From the NCBI GenBank assembly GCA_029775965.1, contig JARVJU010000001.1, positions 1-64,000 on the forward strand: a stretch of DNA of 64,000 nucleotides, written 5' to 3'. Shown one piece after another: positions 25,763-35,165 of this stretch. The translations under genes were made by a program, and so were the position numbers. The notes under the pieces are model-generated. The model saw only the letters and a program-made list of their open reading frames with translations, did not search any database and had not been told where the DNA came from. Source of the DNA: Nitrososphaeria archaeon. GTDB taxonomy: Archaea > Thermoproteota > Nitrososphaeria > Conexivisphaerales > DTJL01. How positions within the stretch are numbered: the stretch's first letter is position 1; every line of letters starts with the position of its first letter.

Positions 25763-26755
25763 ATGTCTGTATTAAATGGGCTGAGACCCAAAAGAGTATT
25801 GCTAGTATCACATAGAAATGCTGATGTAGATGGTGTATGTTCTGCGCTAGCGCTAAAGTCTCTCGTAAGAAGGATCAATCCCTCAGCGAAGGTGGATCTT
25901 GTCGCACCTCAGGGAATCTCTTCTCAATCGAAGCGCATTCTTTCCCTGCTTGGAGAAAGATTTCAGGATGAGATAACCAGCAATAATTATGACCTTGTTC
26001 TTATTACCGATACAGGGCACAGCTCTTTACTTCTAGAAGAGTTGAATAAGATCCAGGCAATAAAAGGCTACAAGGTTTTGATAGACCATCATCCACTTGA
26101 TACGAGCATGAAGAATACAGTCGATAATTACTTCGTGGATGAATCTGCTTCATCAGCAAGCGAGATGGTTTACAGGCTGTTTATCAATATGCATAAAAGA
26201 ATAGATAAAACTACTGCAATGCTGCTTGCTTTAGGTATTATGGCTGACTCACAGTTCCTGACCATAGCCAAGAATGATACAATAATAGCCTTATCAAGAA
26301 TTATAAAGAAAGGGGTGGATCTTGAGGAAGTAAAAAACATCCTAAGAAGCAGGAAAGAAGTATCGGAACAGATTGCAAGAATAAAGGCTGTGAGAAGGGC
26401 AAGATTCTATAGATGTTCTGATTGGATCATAGGTATAACAAACATAGGTTCATTCCATTCATCTGCAGCCAGAGCACTGCTCGAAGTTGGGTGTGATATT
26501 TCAGCTGCAGCTGGCTCTGTTGATGGGGAGACAAGAATGAGTATAAGAGCATCCCAGATATTTTACACATCAACAAAGATCCATGTTGGTATAGACCTAT
26601 GCAGGTCTCTGGCTGAGAGTGTCAACGGGAATGGTGGAGGGCATCCAACTGCTGGTTCCATGAATGCTAGGGTAGAGGCGGATAAACTGCTGGAGGGTTT
26701 TCTGGAGCGTCTGTCAGATATACTCGAAGAAGGAATCAAGCAGATAAAGGATTAG
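25763..26755 (+). CDS. DHH-family phosphoesterase (RecJ/NrnA-like)
   Basis: This 330-residue protein has the DHH motif set: NADVDG (motif I), DTGHSS (motif II), DHHPLD (motif III) and the DHHA1-type GNGGGHPTAGSMNA near the C-terminus (about 293-306). Such enzymes cleave short RNA or DNA oligomers or nucleotides from the end. Following the exosome genes, a role in finishing RNA decay is plausible but inferred. It ends the cluster; a mobile-element-like hairpin begins 6 bp after its stop. Confidence 0.85.
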   Translation: MSVLNGLRPKRVLLVSHRNADVDGVCSALALKSLVRRINPSAKVDLVAPQGISSQSKRILSLLGERFQDEITSNNYDLVLITDTGHSSLLLEELNKIQAIKGYKVLIDHHPLDTSMKNTVDNYFVDESASSASEMVYRLFINMHKRIDKTTAMLLALGIMADSQFLTIAKNDTIIALSRIIKKGVDLEEVKNILRSRKEVSEQIARIKAVRRARFYRCSDWIIGITNIGSFHSSAARALLEVGCDISAAAGSVDGETRMSIRASQIFYTSTKIHVGIDLCRSLAESVNGNGGGHPTAGSMNARVEADKLLEGFLERLSDILEEGIKQIKD

Positions 26756-26760
26756 CTTCA

Positions 26761-26800
26761 GTGAACTACCCCTCGCTATCGCAAGGGGACTTCCCGCTCG
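26761..26800 (-). ncRNA. Orphan IS200/IS605-type end hairpin, copy 2
   Basis: GTGAACTA is followed by a 20-nt hairpin: CCCCT pairs with AGGGG, then a C-A position, GC with GC, loop TATC. CTTCCCGC comes after it. On the minus strand the C-A position becomes G-U, giving an 8-bp stem that ends in GGGGTAGTTCAC. This matches the end layout of the TnpB remnant at 13124 and the copy at 29305. No tnpB is near it. Confidence 0.5.
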
Positions 26801-26882
26801 CTGTGTTAAATACAAAAAATGTAGTTAATAACAATAAAAAAGTTAATAATTCATATGAACCAGAAAAATACAGGAAGCTGAC

Positions 26883-27728
26883 ATGAGCAGAGCTACTGTA
26901 GAGTTCAGGGATTTCTCCTTTACCTATGCAGGAATGAAAATCCCTGCTGTCAGAGGCATTAACTTCAGCGTAGAAGAGGGGAGCATTGCTCTGCTTGCAG
27001 GTGCAAGTGGGAGTGGCAAGTCAACCATACTAAGAAGTATAAACGGTCTGATACCCCATATCTATCCTGGAGAATATAAGGGTGATGTCTTTGTGGATGG
27101 GCAGAGTGTCATCGAAACAGAGACATTTGAGCTGGCTCGAAAGATAGGTTTTCTCTTTCAAAACCCTGAAAACCAGATATTCATGTTCACAGTTGAAAGA
27201 GATGTTGCCTTCGGGTTGGAAAACCTGGGCTATGAGCCAAAGGAGATAAAAAAGAAGGTGGAATGGGCGTTAAAACTCCTTGGCATATCTGACTTGGCAA
27301 AGAGGTCCCCAAGCGAATTATCAGACGGTCAAAAGCAGAGAGTTGCATTGGCTGGGTCACTCGTCATGGATCCAAAAATAATCGTTCTGGATGAACCCAC
27401 TTCTCTGCTTGATCCGAAGACTGCACAGGAAGTAGTTCATCTTGTAGAAGACCTGAAAAGGACACTTGGCCTTACAGTTATACTGGTTGAGCACAGGCTT
27501 GAGCTAGTTTCAGCAATAGCTGACAAGATAATCATACTGAATAAAGGAGAAGTCTTCGCTGAAGGTAAGCCGGATCAGATATTAGCCAAAGATAACCTTC
27601 ATGAAGCCGGTCTTTCAATCCCTCCGATAATAGAGCTGCAAAAAAGACTTGGCCTTGTGGATTCTGATGCAGTAGCTATGGATGTTGATGACTTTCTGCA
27701 GAGGTTCGTCCAAAAATGGCAGTTATAG
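26883..27728 (+). CDS. ecfA1: ECF transporter ATPase A1
   Basis: This is a 281-residue ABC ATPase with Walker A GASGSGKST (about 40-48), the Q-loop FQNPENQIF typical of energy-coupling factor ATPases, a signature LSDGQKQRV (D replaces the usual second G) and Walker B IIVLDEPTSLLD. It pairs with the next ATPase to power uptake of vitamins or metals by ECF transporters. The start of ecfA2 overlaps its end by 13 bp. The substrate-binding S protein is not encoded here. Confidence 0.9.
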   Translation: MSRATVEFRDFSFTYAGMKIPAVRGINFSVEEGSIALLAGASGSGKSTILRSINGLIPHIYPGEYKGDVFVDGQSVIETETFELARKIGFLFQNPENQIFMFTVERDVAFGLENLGYEPKEIKKKVEWALKLLGISDLAKRSPSELSDGQKQRVALAGSLVMDPKIIVLDEPTSLLDPKTAQEVVHLVEDLKRTLGLTVILVEHRLELVSAIADKIIILNKGEVFAEGKPDQILAKDNLHEAGLSIPPIIELQKRLGLVDSDAVAMDVDDFLQRFVQKWQL

Positions 27729-28522
27729 AGTTCAAGGATGTCAGCCATGTCATGCCAAACGGGATAATGGCTCTGAGCAACGTGAACCTGAAGATAGAAA
27801 GTGGAGAAGTTCTGGCTATAGTAGGTAGCAACGGAGCAGGAAAGACCACACTGCTTAAGCACATGAACGGTCTTTTGAAGCCTTCCAGCGGAAGTGTATT
27901 TGTTTTTGGAAGTGAAACAAAAGGTAAGAGTGTTGCAGAGCTGTCCAGGCATGTAGGTCTTGTCTTTCAGAATTCTGATCATCAAATATTTTCTGAAAGT
28001 GTCTTTGAAGAAATAGCATTTGGTCTCAGGAATTTCGGCTTTGCAGGAGAAGAATTGTATAATAAAATAATCAGCACCCTTAGGTGGTTCGACCTGTACG
28101 ATTTGAAGGATAGGCCGCCGATGACTTTGAGCGGGGGTGAGAAGAAGAGACTTTGTATAGCAACTGTAATTGCATGGAACCCTGAAGTGCTTGTGCTTGA
28201 TGAACCAACAGTGGGTCAGGACTATCCCAACAAGGTAAGGCTTTTTGCACTTATCAAAAGCTTGATCGGCGAAGGCAGAACTGTTGTCATAGTATCTCAT
28301 GACCTTGAATTTCTCTGGCCTCTATCCCCAAGAACCGTAGTAATGGCTAACGGTAGAATATTGACAGAAGGCAGTGCAGAATCAATATTCATGGATGAAG
28401 AGTTGCTGAACTCCGCAGGTCTAAGGCAGCCCCAGCTTGCACAACTGGCGATGAGGCTGAATCTGAGGTCCCCATTTTCAAGCCTTGATGATGCTGTCAC
28501 ATGGTTCAGAGGGAGGATATGA
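27716..28522 (+). CDS. ecfA2: ECF transporter ATPase A2
   Basis: This 268-residue ABC ATPase has Walker A GSNGAGKTT, Q-loop FQNSDHQIF, signature LSGGEKKRL and Walker B VLVLDEPTVGQD. It forms the ATPase heterodimer with the upstream protein. Both Q-loops have the ECF-specific FQN..NQIF or DHQIF form. The T subunit starts one base after its stop. Confidence 0.9.
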   Translation: MAVIEFKDVSHVMPNGIMALSNVNLKIESGEVLAIVGSNGAGKTTLLKHMNGLLKPSSGSVFVFGSETKGKSVAELSRHVGLVFQNSDHQIFSESVFEEIAFGLRNFGFAGEELYNKIISTLRWFDLYDLKDRPPMTLSGGEKKRLCIATVIAWNPEVLVLDEPTVGQDYPNKVRLFALIKSLIGEGRTVVIVSHDLEFLWPLSPRTVVMANGRILTEGSAESIFMDEELLNSAGLRQPQLAQLAMRLNLRSPFSSLDDAVTWFRGRI

Positions 28523-28523
28523 G

Positions 28524-29258
28524 TTGGCACACGTTCTTCTGGAAGGGCTGAAGTTCAGGTACCAGAGAACAATAGTGCACAGGCTTGATCCAAGGGTAAA
28601 GCTTCTTCTTACTCTCACCCTCTTTGTTATAGCGCTGATGAGCTCAAACATTTACGATGAAGCTCTGACCTTTACTGCCATCTTGATACCAGCCAGCTTG
28701 GCTAAATCCATACGAAGGCTGCTCAGGCTGCTGGTATATTCTCTTGCCTTCTCTGCTTTTATATTCATCATCAACTACATATTCACTCATTCGCTATTCT
28801 CCTCATCCATTGTAACTGTAAGGTTTCTTGGAATTGTGGCATCAACCTCCATGTTCTTCATGACTACCTCGCCGGATGAAGTAGAATACGTGCTCAGGTG
28901 GTTTAGATTACCTCGTGACTTTGTCTTCGCCTTTGCAACTTCAATACGTTTTGTGCCAGTTTTGATGATGGACCTGACACAGATCATAGATGCGCAAAAA
29001 TCCAGAGGTCTGGAATTAGATAAGGGAGGACCTATAAAAAGAATCAGGAATCTTGTTCCTGTTTTAATACCTCTTGTGGTCAATGCATTGGTAAGAAGCA
29101 GCGAACTTGCTGAAGCGATGGAAGCAAGGGGTTATGGAGCAACAGAGAAACCAACTTCCATGTATTCACTGAAGATGACAAAGGTTGATTATCTGGCTGT
29201 AGCCATAATACTTACTGCAGCTGCACTGCTTTTATCATTGTTTCTTCATGTTGTTTAA
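28524..29258 (+). CDS. ecfT: ECF transporter transmembrane subunit T
   Basis: About 244 residues from a TTG at 28524, one base after the ecfA2 stop; a longer frame reaching 28485 overlaps ecfA2 and is rejected. It has about five membrane helices and two coupling motifs that dock on the ATPases, QKSRGLEL and AMEARGYG. It transmits ATP-driven motion to an S component that must be encoded elsewhere. The C-terminus ends in a membrane helix. Confidence 0.9.
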   Translation: MAHVLLEGLKFRYQRTIVHRLDPRVKLLLTLTLFVIALMSSNIYDEALTFTAILIPASLAKSIRRLLRLLVYSLAFSAFIFIINYIFTHSLFSSSIVTVRFLGIVASTSMFFMTTSPDEVEYVLRWFRLPRDFVFAFATSIRFVPVLMMDLTQIIDAQKSRGLELDKGGPIKRIRNLVPVLIPLVVNALVRSSELAEAMEARGYGATEKPTSMYSLKMTKVDYLAVAIILTAAALLLSLFLHVV

Positions 29259-29304
29259 CATATCATTTATTTTGCAATGCAATCAATCAAGATGCATGGA
29301 TAAA

Positions 29305-29345
29305 GTGAACTACCCCGCCCTTGAGGACGGGGTCTTCTTGGGAGA
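29305..29345 (-). ncRNA. Orphan IS200/IS605-type end hairpin, copy 3
   Basis: GTGAACTA leads into a 20-nt hairpin: CCCCG with CGGGG, a C-A position, CC with GG, loop TTGA. TCTTCTTGGG follows. It is identical in layout to the copy at 26761 although the stem bases differ. On the minus strand it reads as a continuous 8-bp stem with one G-U pair, ending GGGGTAGTTCAC. No transposase gene is adjacent. Confidence 0.5.
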
Positions 29346-29493
29346 TTAGATAAATGTTTAAGATTGGAGTATGCTATTGTTGCTTCATTCCATCCGTATG
29401 AAGGGTTTCGTGGTTACAGGCTGAAATTCATTTTGAGATCTCTAAGCAAATTCCAATTGTTTTTAAACCTCCAGTGCTGGAGTCTCTGATGGA

Positions 29494-30546
29494 TTGAGGC
29501 CTATAAGCTGGGACGGAGCCACATTAAATGTTATTGACCAACGCATGCTTCCTGCAAAGGTAACATGGATACCTATCTCAGGATGGAAGGATGCATTCTC
29601 AGCCATCAGGGAGATGAAGGTAAGGGGCGCTCCTTTGATAGGAGTAGTGGCAGCTTTCGGGCTGGCCCTCGAGACCAAGAGGATCAAAGGATCATCCATC
29701 AATGCTACAAAAGAAGAGGTGAGAAAGATAGCTTCAATTTTAGAGACTGCAAGACCTACTGCTGTAAACTTAAAGTGGGCGGTTGATAGAGTCATGCAAG
29801 CCATTCAGTCTGAAGACTCTGCTGATGGTGTAAGAAACAGAGCTATCAAAGAGGCTGAATGGATCATGCAATACGAGGAAAATACTGCCAAAAGGCTTGG
29901 AGAAATAGGAGAGAAGCTTATACATGACGGGGATGTAGTGCTGACGCATTGCAATGCTGGTTCGCTCGCAACTGTTGAATACGGCACAGCACTATCACCA
30001 ATAAGGCTCGCAGTAAAGAAGGGGAAGCAGGTCAGAGTAATAGCCACTGAAACGAGGCCTGCACTGCAGGGGGCAAGACTCACTGCCTTCGAACTTATGA
30101 AGGATGGGATAGATACCACACTAATTTCTGATACCATGGTGGGGTACGTAATGTCCAAAGGTATGGTTGATCTTGTAATGCTTGGTGCGGATAGAGTTCT
30201 CAGACAAGGGTATGTGATCAACAAAATAGGGACATATCAGATAGCAGTACTTGCAAAGAGGCACCTGATTCCCTTCTACGCAGTCTTTCCATGGTCATCG
30301 GTCGATATGCTTACAGAGGTTGGGGATGTTGTAATAGAACAAAGAAGCCCAAGAGAAGTTGAGATGATCAGAGGCAGAAGGATAGCTCCCAAAGGCATCA
30401 AGATATTTAACCCAGCATTTGACGTGACAGAGCCCGAACTGGTTACAGCTCTGGTTACAGACAGGGGAATAGTTTATCCCCCCTTTGAAAAAGGATTGGA
30501 AGAGGCGGATAAAAAGCAGTATGTATCTGCTGACATGCATATTTAG
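29494..30546 (+). CDS. MtnA-family isomerase (S-methyl-5-thioribose-1-phosphate isomerase-like)
   Basis: This is a 350-residue protein starting at TTG. The active-site Cys region HCNAGSLATVEYGTAL (about 150-165) and the Asp region LGADRVLRQG (about 229-238) match MtnA, as does RGAPLIGVVAAFGLAL. MtnA isomerises methylthioribose 1-phosphate in methionine salvage. Archaeal relatives also act on ribose 1,5-bisphosphate or are related to eIF2B, so the substrate is not certain. It stands alone, between an orphan hairpin and a repeat-rich gap. Confidence 0.85.
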   Translation: MRPISWDGATLNVIDQRMLPAKVTWIPISGWKDAFSAIREMKVRGAPLIGVVAAFGLALETKRIKGSSINATKEEVRKIASILETARPTAVNLKWAVDRVMQAIQSEDSADGVRNRAIKEAEWIMQYEENTAKRLGEIGEKLIHDGDVVLTHCNAGSLATVEYGTALSPIRLAVKKGKQVRVIATETRPALQGARLTAFELMKDGIDTTLISDTMVGYVMSKGMVDLVMLGADRVLRQGYVINKIGTYQIAVLAKRHLIPFYAVFPWSSVDMLTEVGDVVIEQRSPREVEMIRGRRIAPKGIKIFNPAFDVTEPELVTALVTDRGIVYPPFEKGLEEADKKQYVSADMHI

Positions 30547-30642
30547 CTTGTATTAACACCTGCAAAGCATAAAGAACCAAAAAAGTGCTATGGCAATTTA
30601 CACGAACCACAATGATAGTATGCATGCTGCAAGAAGCTGTTC

Positions 30643-30697
30643 AAGCTAAGTTAAGTTAACCTAACCTAAGCCAAGTCAAGCTAAGCTAATTTAAGTT
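30643..30697. repeat. Degenerate pentanucleotide tandem repeat (AAGYT x 11)
   Basis: Eleven consecutive 5-bp units starting with AA follow one another: AAGCT, AAGTT, AAGTT, AACCT, AACCT, AAGCC, AAGTC, AAGCT, AAGCT, AATTT, AAGTT. They lie in a 338-bp gap between the MtnA-like and citrate synthase genes. The rest of that gap holds only the promoter elements described next. Confidence 0.8.
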
Positions 30698-30777
30698 GGA
30701 TACTTTCCAATGCATTCCCGAGCACACATACAAAATTGCAATCCATAAAAAAGGAGTTGAGCTATCAATATGCAGTT

Positions 30778-30880
30778 TCGACATGTGTCGATATGCTTAA
30801 ATCAAACATATCAGTATTTTAGTGTGGTCTTGGAGTTGATACGCATTTTTATAATCTGTCAACCTTCTGCAGGAGGTTTC
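30778..30880 (+). promoter_or_regulatory. Citrate synthase promoter with inverted repeat and strong ribosome site
   Basis: An inverted repeat TCGACA-TG-TGTCGA lies at 30778-30791, directly upstream of a TATA-like CTTAAATC (about 30796-30803). A regulator there would cover the TFB site. A second A/T box (TTTTTATAATC) lies near 30850. The Shine-Dalgarno GGAGGTT precedes the TTG start, which shows a leadered message. Confidence 0.5.
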
Positions 30881-30884
30881 CGTA

Positions 30885-32162
30885 TTGTCTGAGAAAAATA
30901 CACTGACCATAATTGATAACAGAACAGGTAAGCAGTACGAAATACCTATCCAGAACGGCGCTATAAGAGCTATAGACCTGAGGCAGATAAAACTGTCACA
31001 GGATGATTTTGGACTTTTGTCCTATGATCCAGGCTTCGAAAATACAGCATCGTGCAAAAGTTCTATCACTTTTATTGATGGAGAAAAAGGGATCTTAAGA
31101 TACAGAGGTTATCCGATTGAAGAGCTGGCGCAGAAGTCCACTTATCTTGAAGTGGCATACCTGCTGATCTACGGTGAAATGCCAAGCAAGGCACAGCTTC
31201 AAGAATGGATAAGAAACATAACTTTGCATACCATGGTTCATGAAAATATAAAGAAGTTCATGGATGGATTTCATCACGACGCTCATCCTATGGGTATGCT
31301 TGTGGGTACACTTGGTGCTCTTTCAACATTTTATCCAGATGCTAAGGATATATTTGACATGCAGTCCAGAACTAAACAGATCTACAGGCTGCTCGGTAAG
31401 ATGCCCACCATGGCTGCGTTAGCCTACAGGCATTCTCTAGGCATGCCATATATATATCCTGATAATGATCTATCCTATACAGAGAATTTTCTTAACATGT
31501 TATTCAAGCCCTCTCCTTCTACAAAATACGACCCTGACCCTGTACTCTCAAAGGCGCTTGATGTTCTATTCATACTGCATGCTGACCATGAGCAGAATTG
31601 CAGCACAAATGCCATGAGAAGCGTAGGCAGCTCGTATGCTGATCCATACAGCTGTGCAGCAGCAGCTGCAGCTGCTCTCTACGGGCCATTGCATGGAGGT
31701 GCAAATGAAGCGGTAGTACGGATGCTCAAGGAAATAGGCAGTGTAGATAGGATCTCTGAATATTTAGAGCAGGTCCATGCCCATAAAAAGCTGCTTTACG
31801 GTTTTGGTCACAGAATATACAAGAATTACGACCCGAGGGCGCGAATCATAAAGGAGCTTGCCTATAAGGTCTTTGAGGTAACGGGCAAGAATCCATTGCT
31901 CGATATTGCGTTGGAACTGGAAAGAATAGCCCTTTCTGATGAATATTTTCTCAGCAGAAAATTATATCCCAACGTAGACTTTTATTCAGGGCTTATATAT
32001 CAGGCCATGGGCTTTCCTGCTTCCATGTTTACCGTGCTGTTCAGCGTTGCCAGAATGGCTGGCTGGCTGGCCCAGTGGCAGGAAGAAATACTGGACAAAG
32101 AGCAAGGCATAGCAAGGCCTCGTCAAATATACATAGGCCCAGCCACCAGAAGTCTCCAGTGA
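30885..32162 (+). CDS. gltA: Citrate synthase
   Basis: These 425 residues start at TTG after a GGAGG site. Citrate synthase hallmarks: RYRGYPIEELA, the HADHEQNCSTNAMR region, GPLHGGANEAV and GFGHRIYKNYDPRA. The catalytic His pair and Asp region are present. The enzyme condenses oxaloacetate with acetyl-CoA at the entry of the TCA cycle. The N-terminal 40 residues are the extra part found in type I/II long forms. Confidence 0.96.
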   Translation: MSEKNTLTIIDNRTGKQYEIPIQNGAIRAIDLRQIKLSQDDFGLLSYDPGFENTASCKSSITFIDGEKGILRYRGYPIEELAQKSTYLEVAYLLIYGEMPSKAQLQEWIRNITLHTMVHENIKKFMDGFHHDAHPMGMLVGTLGALSTFYPDAKDIFDMQSRTKQIYRLLGKMPTMAALAYRHSLGMPYIYPDNDLSYTENFLNMLFKPSPSTKYDPDPVLSKALDVLFILHADHEQNCSTNAMRSVGSSYADPYSCAAAAAAALYGPLHGGANEAVVRMLKEIGSVDRISEYLEQVHAHKKLLYGFGHRIYKNYDPRARIIKELAYKVFEVTGKNPLLDIALELERIALSDEYFLSRKLYPNVDFYSGLIYQAMGFPASMFTVLFSVARMAGWLAQWQEEILDKEQGIARPRQIYIGPATRSLQ

Positions 32163-32214
32163 GACTATCATTCTCTTTTAACTTTTAAATCATACCTATC
32201 AATGATTATACACA

Positions 32215-32604
32215 TTGCCAGACAAGCTTCCCGGTTTCAAGTATATCAGCCTGGAAACATTTAGGAAGAATGGAACAGGTGTCAGGACACCTGTCTGGTT
32301 TGTAGAGAAGGACAATGCTATCTATGTGAGAACGTTAGAAGATTCATGGAAGATAAAGAGAATAAAAGCAACTCGAAGGGCAAGAGTGGCACCCTGTGAT
32401 TTTAATGGAAGAGAGCTGGGTGAATGGTTTGAGGTGAATGCAGAGATTATTCCTTTTGATCTCAACAGACAAATTGCACCTTTGTTCAGAGCGAAGTATG
32501 GCATAAGCGCTGTGATGACTTCGCTCCTTGCTACTTTGCGAAGAAAAAGATACGTCTATTTAAGGCTGGAAGCAAAGGGTTCTGCCAACACATCTTTGAC
32601 TTAA
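32215..32604 (+). CDS. PPOX-class flavin/F420-binding protein
   Basis: These 129 residues start at TTG. The split-barrel pattern reads RTPVWFVEKDNAIYVRT, then KRIKATRRARVAPCDFNG, typical of PPOX-class F420-dependent reductases found in archaea and actinobacteria. The substrate is unknown. It follows citrate synthase by 52 bp. Confidence 0.75.
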   Translation: MPDKLPGFKYISLETFRKNGTGVRTPVWFVEKDNAIYVRTLEDSWKIKRIKATRRARVAPCDFNGRELGEWFEVNAEIIPFDLNRQIAPLFRAKYGISAVMTSLLATLRRKRYVYLRLEAKGSANTSLT

Positions 32605-32723
32605 CCTTGCATGGACCCTTGCCTGATCAAATATTCAGCTTATCTGCAAAGGATTCAGAATGATTGCAATCCAACCTGATTCCATCCATTCATTTTTATA
32701 ATGTAAATGATAATGGATGCAAC

Positions 32724-33920
32724 ATGAAGAATGACGCTGTAATAGTGGCAGCCACCAGAACGCCCATAGGCAAATATGCCGGGATATTGAAAACTGTCAG
32801 GCCAGATGACCTGGCTTCGCACGTCATGAAGGCCTTAATTTCACAGGCAGCAATAGAGCCATCACTCATAGAAGATGTTTACTTTGGATGTTCCAACCAG
32901 GCAGGAGAAGATAACAGGAATATAGCCAGAATGGCTGCACTGCTCAGTGGACTTCCCTATACTGTGCCAGGAGCAACTGTAAACAGGTTGTGTGGTTCTG
33001 GTCTAGAAGCCATAAACGATGCTGCAAGGGTGATATGGTCAGGAGAAGCGCAAGCAGTGATAGCTGGAGGAGTAGAAAGTATGACAAGGGCTCCCCTCGT
33101 GGCCCTGAAACCAGACATAGCATACAAGAGAGGAGGGATGAAGCTTGTAGATACAACCATAGGATGGAGATTTGTAAACCCCAGCTGGCCCAAAGAGTAT
33201 CCCCCCTATGAAATGGGAGAAACGGCGGAGAATCTTGCTGAGAAGTATAAGATAAAAAGGTCTGAGCAGGATGAATTTTCCTTATCAAGCCATAAAAAGG
33301 CGATAAAAGCCATAGATTCAGGAAGGTTTGCAGAAGAGATAACTGCTGTACCAACACAGGAGCATCCAGAAGGTGTGAATGTTGACGAGGGACCTCGCAG
33401 AGATACCTCGCTTGAAAAGCTCTCCTTGCTAAAACCTGCATTCAGGGAAGGGGGTACGGTAACTGCAGGAAACTCTTCTCAGATAAGTGATGGTGCAGCT
33501 GCTGTTCTTATTCTTTCTGAGAAAAAAGCAGAGGAATTATCCATCAAGCCTATTGCAAAGGTGCTGGGTAGTGCTGTGGCAGGTGTGCACCCCAGCTATA
33601 TGGGATTGGGGCCAGTACCTGCTACACGGAAGCTGATGCAAAGACTTGGTATGCAGTTGCAGGAATTTGATGTGGTTGAGCTGAATGAGGCCTTTGCCTC
33701 TCAGGTGATTGCATGCTTCGAAGAGATGCCAGAGCTCATGGAGGTGAACCTGAATCCCAATGGAGGAGCAATAGCACTGGGCCATCCAATAGGCTGCAGT
33801 GGCGCAAGGATAGCTGTCACACTTCTGCATGAGATGAAAAGAAAAAACTCAAGGTACGGTCTTGCAACAATGTGTATAGGGGTTGGGCAGGGAATAGCCA
33901 CTGCCTTTGAGTTGCTATAG
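32724..33920 (+). CDS. Acetyl-CoA acetyltransferase (thiolase) 1
   Basis: About 398 residues from the ATG at 32724 ([20 protein letters not shown]). The frame is open 20 codons further upstream, without family similarity. Active-site Cys lies in [10 protein letters not shown], and His and Cys in [11 protein letters not shown] and [16 protein letters not shown] is also present. All thiolase catalytic residues are kept. It could make acetoacetyl-CoA for isoprenoid synthesis or take part in acyl-CoA breakdown. Its end overlaps the end of hisS on the other strand by 6 bp. Confidence 0.92.
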   Translation: MKNDAVIVAATRTPIGKYAGILKTVRPDDLASHVMKALISQAAIEPSLIEDVYFGCSNQAGEDNRNIARMAALLSGLPYTVPGATVNRLCGSGLEAINDAARVIWSGEAQAVIAGGVESMTRAPLVALKPDIAYKRGGMKLVDTTIGWRFVNPSWPKEYPPYEMGETAENLAEKYKIKRSEQDEFSLSSHKKAIKAIDSGRFAEEITAVPTQEHPEGVNVDEGPRRDTSLEKLSLLKPAFREGGTVTAGNSSQISDGAAAVLILSEKKAEELSIKPIAKVLGSAVAGVHPSYMGLGPVPATRKLMQRLGMQLQEFDVVELNEAFASQVIACFEEMPELMEVNLNPNGGAIALGHPIGCSGARIAVTLLHEMKRKNSRYGLATMCIGVGQGIATAFELL

Positions 33921-35165
33921 AATCTCTTTTGAAAGCGACTTTAATTCCACCCTGCTTTCTGTCTTGTCTTTCATATTCTTGATTATAACCAATTCCCTTG
34001 ATATCTCCTCAGGCGCCACTATAACTACCTTCTCATAACCTGATCTCGAAGCTATTTCAAGCTGCTTGGAAAGGCTGCGCCTCTGAAGGTCTACCATCAC
34101 TTCTTTACCCATCCTCCTGAGCAATGAAGAAATAGATATTGCTTCCTTAATTTTACCCCCTGTATATGCAACGTATATTCTCTGACCTTTTTCTAGAGCC
34201 TTTCTATCTCCTATTGCTAGCATGAGTCTTTCGACTCCTCCCGCAACACCTGTAGCAGGCAGGTCATCCCTTCCGAACAGCTTTGGAAGAGAATCATATC
34301 TGCCTCCCCCAGCTAAAGAACCTATCCCTTGCTCATTTGCATCAAACGCTTCGAACACCACAGAGGTGTAGTAGTCTATACCCCTTACCACGCTGAGACA
34401 TATATCAAAATTCGTTCCTGTGCCTTTGAGCAGATCTGCCAATTCCATCATCCTCTGTGTTGAAACACCCTCTTCTTTCATCATCGATTCCACTTCTTCA
34501 GCTCTGCCTTCTATCCTCCCTAGCTCCAGCACCTTTCTCACTTCATATTCACCAAAACCCTTTGCAGTATATTCCTCCATCAATTCCCTATTCGTCTTTT
34601 TGTCCACCTTGTCAAGAGCCCTCATCAATTCTATTGCCTGTTCGCCTCTCCTGCCAAGTCTTTTGACTATGTATTCCTCCACAACCCCTCTATCGCCTAT
34701 CTTTATTATGTAGTCCTTTATGCCCACTTTGCTCAGAAGGCTACCAGTAAAGTCTATCATCTCTGCATCAGATTCAAGATGTGCTGAGCCATATGTTTCT
34801 ATATCCCACTGATAGAACCATCTGTAACGCCCCTTCTGCGGTTCATCATATCTGAAGACATCCGCAAAACTGGCAAGTTTGATCGGAAGTTGTGCTCCTC
34901 TATCTTCACATGCGTACCTTGTTATCCCTACAGTAAGGTCAAATCTTAACCCTAATTCTCTTCCTCCCTTATCCATGAAAAAATAAATTTCATTTCTTAT
35001 CCCTGGCCCGCTCTTTGCCTCCAGCGTTTCCAGGGCCTCCATGGGAGATGGCTCCATAAGTCTGAAAGAATACAGTCTTGCCAGATCTGTGAAGGATTGT
35101 CTGATAAACTCAAACTTCTCAGTTTCATCCGGTGTATAATCTCTCAGGCCTCTTATCCCGCTCAA
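33915..35165 (-). CDS. hisS: Histidyl-tRNA synthetase
   Basis: This is a 416-residue class II synthetase starting at TTG (SGIRGLRDYTPDE). Motif 2 is present as YRWFYQWDIETYG, and the His-specific motifs appear as GIDYYTSVVFEAF and AGGGRYDSL. It charges tRNA-His. The start overlaps the rfcS stop (TTGA), which shows coupling. Confidence 0.95.
   Translation of the reverse strand: MSGIRGLRDYTPDETEKFEFIRQSFTDLARLYSFRLMEPSPMEALETLEAKSGPGIRNEIYFFMDKGGRELGLRFDLTVGITRYACEDRGAQLPIKLASFADVFRYDEPQKGRYRWFYQWDIETYGSAHLESDAEMIDFTGSLLSKVGIKDYIIKIGDRGVVEEYIVKRLGRRGEQAIELMRALDKVDKKTNRELMEEYTAKGFGEYEVRKVLELGRIEGRAEEVESMMKEEGVSTQRMMELADLLKGTGTNFDICLSVVRGIDYYTSVVFEAFDANEQGIGSLAGGGRYDSLPKLFGRDDLPATGVAGGVERLMLAIGDRKALEKGQRIYVAYTGGKIKEAISISSLLRRMGKEVMVDLQRRSLSKQLEIASRSGYEKVVIVAPEEISRELVIIKNMKDKTESRVELKSLSKEIL

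Noticed and set aside
32664-32723. Upstream extension of thiolase 1
   Set aside because: The 20 extra residues have no thiolase similarity, and the ATG at 32724 gives the standard N-terminus.
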